From the NCBI GenBank assembly GCA_040349255.1, contig JBEQUE010000231.1, positions 62,001 to 126,000 on the forward strand: a stretch of 64,000 nt of DNA, in the 5' to 3' direction. A model generated the notes under the pieces. That model was not told the origin of the DNA. It worked only from the letters and a program-made list of their open reading frames with translations, and did not search any database. The translations under genes and the position numbers were made by a program. The DNA comes from DATMER01 sp040349255. GTDB taxonomy: Bacteria > Acidobacteriota > Thermoanaerobaculia > Multivoradales > UBA5704. Of this stretch, positions 60,586 to 64,000 are shown piece after piece (positions within the stretch are counted from its first letter, which is position 1; every line of letters begins with the position of its first letter).

Positions 60586-61365
60586 TCAGAACTGCACGTT
60601 CTCCAGATAGAACGCGACGAGGTTGACCCGCTTGGCCACCAGGTCCGCGGCCATGTCCGGGGTGAGCACGAACTGGCCGGCGCGCTCGCGGCCCGGGGTG
60701 ACCATGACCAGCTCGAGGCCCGAGACGGCCTGCGGGAAGCGGTCGCGGATGTGGAGCACGGCGTTGGCGCCGACGGAGAGCGCCTTGAACACCGAGCCCT
60801 CGGAGCTGGTGGTGATCTCGGCCAGCGGGCGGCCCGACTGGGTGCCCTGGTAGATTTCCACCCCTTCGACCTTCTGGCCGAGGAAGAAGGTGCGCAGCTC
60901 GGAGGCGACCGCCGCGTCCGCATAGGGGGTGCGCGGCGCGGTCAGGAGGTCCGGGAAGCCGGCCGCGGTCTTGCCGGCGCGCTGCGGCGACGAGGCGCCA
61001 CGCAGGGCGGGCGCGTCGCGCGGGCCGACCCCGCGGGCGGCGAGGTCGGTGAGCCGCGACGGCGACTGGGTCTGCGGCGCGGCCGGCGCCGGGTTCCCGG
61101 ACGGGCCGCCGTCGATGATCTCGGCGGCGCCCAGGTTCTTCTTGTTCATCTCCTCCGTGCGCTTCGTGTCGATCTCCTGCGCGTTGAAAGCGGCCTCGGT
61201 GCCGTTGAGCAGGACGACCAGGGCGCGGTTGCCGACGATGCGCGGCTTGTCCTTGGTCTGGATGGTGCGGCCGTCCTTCAGATAGACGGTGTAGGCCGAC
61301 AGCGGCGCGGCCAGGGCAAGGGCCAGGAGGATCATCAGGAAAGGGCGCAGAAAGGGACGGCGCAT
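60586..61365 (-). CDS. Secreted protein of unknown function
   Basis: The 259-residue protein has a clear signal peptide (MRRPFLRPFLMILLALALAA, cleavage near LSAYT). The first 60 mature residues are an SH3-like beta region (VYLKDGRTIQTKDKPRIVGN). A Pro/Ala-rich linker follows, and a C-terminal domain starts near ELRTFFLGQKVEGVEIYQG. AAAGAGGT precedes the ATG. It converges with the small gene to the left and is divergent from carA to the right. No enzymatic motif is seen. Confidence 0.7.
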   Translation of the reverse strand: MRRPFLRPFLMILLALALAAPLSAYTVYLKDGRTIQTKDKPRIVGNRALVVLLNGTEAAFNAQEIDTKRTEEMNKKNLGAAEIIDGGPSGNPAPAAPQTQSPSRLTDLAARGVGPRDAPALRGASSPQRAGKTAAGFPDLLTAPRTPYADAAVASELRTFFLGQKVEGVEIYQGTQSGRPLAEITTSSEGSVFKALSVGANAVLHIRDRFPQAVSGLELVMVTPGRERAGQFVLTPDMAADLVAKRVNLVAFYLENVQF

Positions 61366-61425
61366 GCTCGGTACCTCTTTTGTCGTGCGTTCGCTGGCGC
61401 CATGATACCCTCTGGGCCGACCCGG

Positions 61426-62520
61426 ATGAAGACCCCCACCCCCACCTCCGGCCTGCTCCTCCTGGAAGACGGCAGCGTCTTCGAAGGGGAGGCCGTGGCC
61501 GCCGGCACCCGCTTCGGCGAGGTGGTCTTCAACACCTCGATGACCGGCTACCAGGAGGTGCTCACCGACCCCTCCTACCGCGGCCAGATCGTGGTGATGA
61601 CCCAGCCGCACATCGGCAACTACGGCACCGGCCCGGACTTCGAGGAGTCGGCCCACCCCTGGGTCGAGGGGTTCATCGCGCGCCGGTTCACGGTCCGGCC
61701 TTCGGGTCAGGGAGGCGAGAGCCTGGTCTCCTACCTGCGGCGTTTCGGGGTGCCGGCGATCGAGGGGCTCGACACCCGCGCGGTCGTCCGCCGGCTGCGC
61801 GAGAAGGGGGCGCTGCGCGGCGTCCTGACCACCGAGCGTTCCGACGTGGACGCGCTGCGGGCCGAGCTCGCCGACGTGCCGATCATGGCCGGCCGGGCGC
61901 TGGTGGACGAGGTGACCTGCGACCGCATCCACGAGCTCGCTCCGGTCGGAGAGGAACGCTGCCATCTGGCGGTCTACGACTTCGGGATCAAGACGAACAT
62001 CCTGCGCTCGCTCCAGGAGCGGGGCGCCCGGTTGACGGTGCTGCCCGCCCGGACGCCGGCCTCCGAGTGCCTGGCGCTGCCGGTGGACGGGGTCGTGCTG
62101 TCGAACGGGCCCGGCGATCCGGAGCCGCTGACCTCGATCATCGATTCGGTGCGCGAGCTGGTGGAATCCGAGCGGCCGGTGCTCGGGATCTGTCTCGGAC
62201 ACCAGCTCCTGGGGCTCGCGCTCGGGGGCCGCACGTTCAAGCTCAAGTTCGGGCACCATGGCGGCAACCAGCCGGTGCGCGACCTGGTCACCGGCAAGGT
62301 GGCGATCACCAGCCAGAACCACGGCTTCGCGGTCGAGCCGGGCTCGCTCCCGGCCGGCTGCGAGGTGACGGAGGTCAACCTGAACGACGGCACGGTCGAG
62401 GGCTTCGCGGTCTCGGGCCGGCCGGTCTTCTCGGTGCAATACCACCCCGAGGCGGCGCCCGGGCCGCACGACGCGGCCGGCGTCTTCGACCGGTTTCTCC
62501 AGCAGGTCTGCAAGCGGTAG
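61426..62520 (+). CDS. carA: Carbamoyl-phosphate synthase small subunit
   Basis: The 364-residue protein has the CarA N-terminal domain (LLLEDGSVFEGEAVAAGTRF, FNTSMTGYQEVLTDPSYRGQ) and a class I glutamine amidotransferase domain with nucleophile GICLGHQLLGLALGG and VQYHPEAAPGPHDAAG. It feeds ammonia to CarB for arginine and pyrimidine synthesis. CarB is not next to it: the next gene 3 bp away is an ABC permease. The start at 61426 is preferred; a second ATG at 61402 would add eight residues. Confidence 0.93.
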   Translation: MKTPTPTSGLLLLEDGSVFEGEAVAAGTRFGEVVFNTSMTGYQEVLTDPSYRGQIVVMTQPHIGNYGTGPDFEESAHPWVEGFIARRFTVRPSGQGGESLVSYLRRFGVPAIEGLDTRAVVRRLREKGALRGVLTTERSDVDALRAELADVPIMAGRALVDEVTCDRIHELAPVGEERCHLAVYDFGIKTNILRSLQERGARLTVLPARTPASECLALPVDGVVLSNGPGDPEPLTSIIDSVRELVESERPVLGICLGHQLLGLALGGRTFKLKFGHHGGNQPVRDLVTGKVAITSQNHGFAVEPGSLPAGCEVTEVNLNDGTVEGFAVSGRPVFSVQYHPEAAPGPHDAAGVFDRFLQQVCKR

Positions 62521-62523
62521 AGC

Positions 62524-63753
62524 ATGAAGAGCCGGGGTCTCCTCGAAGGCCCGCTGACCTGGGTGATCGCCTGGCGCTTCCTGCGCGGGCACCGCAGCAA
62601 CCTGCTCGACGGCACGGCGCGGGCGGCGCTCCTCGCCACGGCGCTCGGGGTGACCGCCATGGTGATCGCCATGGCGCTGATGACCGGCTACCGGGAGGAC
62701 CTGCAGGGCAAGCTGGTGCGCGGCAACGCGGCGGTGATCGCCTATCCTGTAGGGACGGAGGGGTCGAAGATGTTCGCCGAGAAGCAGCGCCGGCTGGAGG
62801 CGATCCCGGGCGTCGAGCGCATCGGCCGGGTGGCCTACGGCCAGGGTTCTCTGTCGAGCGACGCGGCGCCGTCCGGGACCGAGGTGATCCTGCGCGGGAT
62901 CGAGGCCGGGGGTGGGCAGCTCACGGCGACGCCCGAGCAACTCCGGGAGGTGGACGGCATCCCGGGCGCGGTGCTGGGCGAGGATCTGGCGGAGCGCCTG
63001 AAGGTTCGCGTCGGCGACGTGCTGCGCATGGTGGCCCTGGGGTTCGGCGAGGGCCGGCCGCGCTTCCGCTACCAGAGCATCCGGGTGAGCGGCACGTTCT
63101 CGACCGGCTTCGCGGAGTTCGACCGGAGCTGGGTGCTGCTGGAGCGCTCCCGGGTCGAGCGTCTGATGGGCGGCGAGGCGGCGGTGGACCTGCTGGAGTT
63201 CACGGTCGAGGACCCGGCGGAGGCGCCGCGCATCTCGGAGGCCGCCGGGAAGATCCTGGAGCCGGACTTCGTGGTCACGGACTGGCAGCAGCTCAACCGT
63301 GAGCTGTTCACGGCGCTCAAGCTCCAACAGATCGCGCTCTTCATCGTGCTGGGGTTGATCGTGCTGGTGTCCACGTTCAACGTGGCCTCGACGGTGGTGG
63401 TCCTGGTGCGGGAGCGGATGCGCGACATCGGCCTGCTCGGGGCCCTGGGGCTCCGGCCGGGCCGACTGCGGGCGATCTTCCTGCTTTACGCCGCCTTCCT
63501 CGGAGGGGTGGGCACGCTGCTCGGCGTGGCGCTGGGATGCGGCACCTCCTGGGTGCTGACCCGCTTCGAGCTGATCCGCTTCGACGCGGACGTGGCCGCG
63601 ATCTACTTCATCCGCTCGGTGCCGTTCCGGGTGGAGCCGGGCGACGTGCTGGCGATCGTGGGCTTCGCCCTGGCGGTCACCCTGGTGGCCGGCTTCTTTC
63701 CGGCTTGGCGGGCGGCCCGGGTGGACCCTTCTTCGGCCTTGCGCTACGAGTAG
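62524..63753 (+). CDS. ABC transporter permease (LolC/E or MacB type)
   Basis: The 409-residue protein has an N-terminal membrane helix after IAWRFLRGHRSNLLDGTARA, a large periplasmic domain (about 50-270) and three C-terminal helices (IALFIVLGLIVLVSTFNVA, RERMRDIGLLGALGLRPG, AIVGFALAVTLVAGFFPAWR). Ending in PAWRAARVDPSSALRYE is typical of FtsX/LolC/E permeases. The probable role is lipoprotein release or efflux; the ATPase gene is not in the window. Confidence 0.88.
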   Translation: MKSRGLLEGPLTWVIAWRFLRGHRSNLLDGTARAALLATALGVTAMVIAMALMTGYREDLQGKLVRGNAAVIAYPVGTEGSKMFAEKQRRLEAIPGVERIGRVAYGQGSLSSDAAPSGTEVILRGIEAGGGQLTATPEQLREVDGIPGAVLGEDLAERLKVRVGDVLRMVALGFGEGRPRFRYQSIRVSGTFSTGFAEFDRSWVLLERSRVERLMGGEAAVDLLEFTVEDPAEAPRISEAAGKILEPDFVVTDWQQLNRELFTALKLQQIALFIVLGLIVLVSTFNVASTVVVLVRERMRDIGLLGALGLRPGRLRAIFLLYAAFLGGVGTLLGVALGCGTSWVLTRFELIRFDADVAAIYFIRSVPFRVEPGDVLAIVGFALAVTLVAGFFPAWRAARVDPSSALRYE

Positions 63754-64000
63754 CTACGCCGAAGCCATCTCGTTGCGCTCGCCCGACATGATCCGCCAGC
63801 CGATCACCTTCTCGTCGATCTCGCGCAGGCGGTTGGCGATCAGGCGGCAGAGGAGCTGCATGAACTCCAGGGCGGCGTGCGGGTCCATGGCGAGGACCTC
63901 GCGCACGGTCTCCTGGTCGAGAGCCAGCACCGTGAGCGGGCCGCCGTAGGCGCGGGCGTCGGCCGAGCGCGGCTCGCCGTCGATGAGCGACATCTCGCCG
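63754..64000 (-). CDS. Cyclic-nucleotide-binding domain protein, N-terminus outside window
   Basis: The minus-strand frame is open to the window edge and reads GEMSLIDGEPRSADARAYGG, the typical phosphate-binding cassette region of CRP/cNMP-binding domains, then VLALDQETVREVLAMDPHAA. The end EKVIGWRIMSGERNEMASA lacks a helix-turn-helix, so it is probably a stand-alone or fused sensor rather than a CRP regulator. Only the last 81 codons are in view. Its stop abuts the permease stop. Confidence 0.75.
   Translation of the reverse strand, partial: GEMSLIDGEPRSADARAYGGPLTVLALDQETVREVLAMDPHAALEFMQLLCRLIANRLREIDEKVIGWRIMSGERNEMASA

Overview
The window is about 64 kb of uniformly GC-rich, densely packed bacterial DNA without rRNA, tRNA or CRISPR. 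Several features suggest an Acidobacteriota-like genome, perhaps near Thermoanaerobaculia: an ECF sigma factor of the TIGR02999 type next to a Ser/Thr kinase with TPRs, an XrtA/PEP-CTERM-type exopolysaccharide (EPS) locus, sigma-54 promoters, and an acyl-CoA dehydrogenase/MeaB/methylmalonyl-CoA epimerase operon. The phylum call is inference from gene content only.

Layout. (1) 1-3111: a truncated ABATE/CGNR-type regulator divergent from a small monooxygenase-EamA transporter-M20 peptidase operon, separated by a nested palindrome. (2) 3163-29404: a roughly 26 kb EPS locus. It holds three asparagine-synthase-like amidotransferases, an export lipoprotein-type protein, an outer-membrane barrel, a chain-length determinant, a BY-kinase-like ATPase, an initiating sugar transferase, GT4 and GT2 glycosyltransferases, an O-ligase, a DUF3473 deacetylase, a FemAB protein, a flippase-like protein, and a terminal FkbH-like/acyl carrier/hexapeptide acyltransferase module. 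Many of these match families named for association with exosortase A, but no exosortase and no PEP-CTERM protein is in the window. Two good sigma-54 promoter matches lie at its start. (3) 29423-32889: an AbiEi/AbiEii toxin-antitoxin pair, an MNT/HEPN pair, a 460 bp array of TCGCGA motifs with exact 21 bp phasing, and a small winged-helix-like protein. (4) 32894-35305, minus strand: a B12-binding radical SAM enzyme and a secreted protein.

(5) 35509-51261 is the most unusual region. A sigma-54 activator without a receiver domain sits upstream of a sigma-54 promoter and a 14.6 kb operon. The operon holds three tandem pairs, each made of a secreted-then-anchored vWA-type protein with four C-terminal membrane segments, followed by a tubulin/FtsZ-like or derived protein that ends in the same zinc-ribbon module. 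A separate multi-zinc-ribbon protein follows the first pair. Only the first pair keeps both the vWA metal site and the tubulin GTP loop. The later copies lose one or both, which suggests one nucleotide-driven core plus regulatory or structural paralogues in a membrane-associated machine. (6) 51276-54341: ECF sigma factor and TPR kinase. (7) 54372-57515: a nucleotidyltransferase, a RibD-like reductase, a CitG-like protein and an anthranilate-phosphoribosyltransferase-like protein, which look like part of a cofactor pathway. (8) 57692-64000: acyl-CoA dehydrogenase, MeaB, methylmalonyl-CoA epimerase, an orphan small protein, a secreted protein, carA, a LolC/E-type permease and a truncated cyclic-nucleotide-binding protein.

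Several regulatory or toxin-antitoxin genes (start codons at 446 minus, 29451 and 30957) have a -10-like hexamer ending exactly 6 nt before the start codon and no Shine-Dalgarno sequence, which suggests leaderless transcripts. All functional assignments come from reading motifs by eye; no database search was run.
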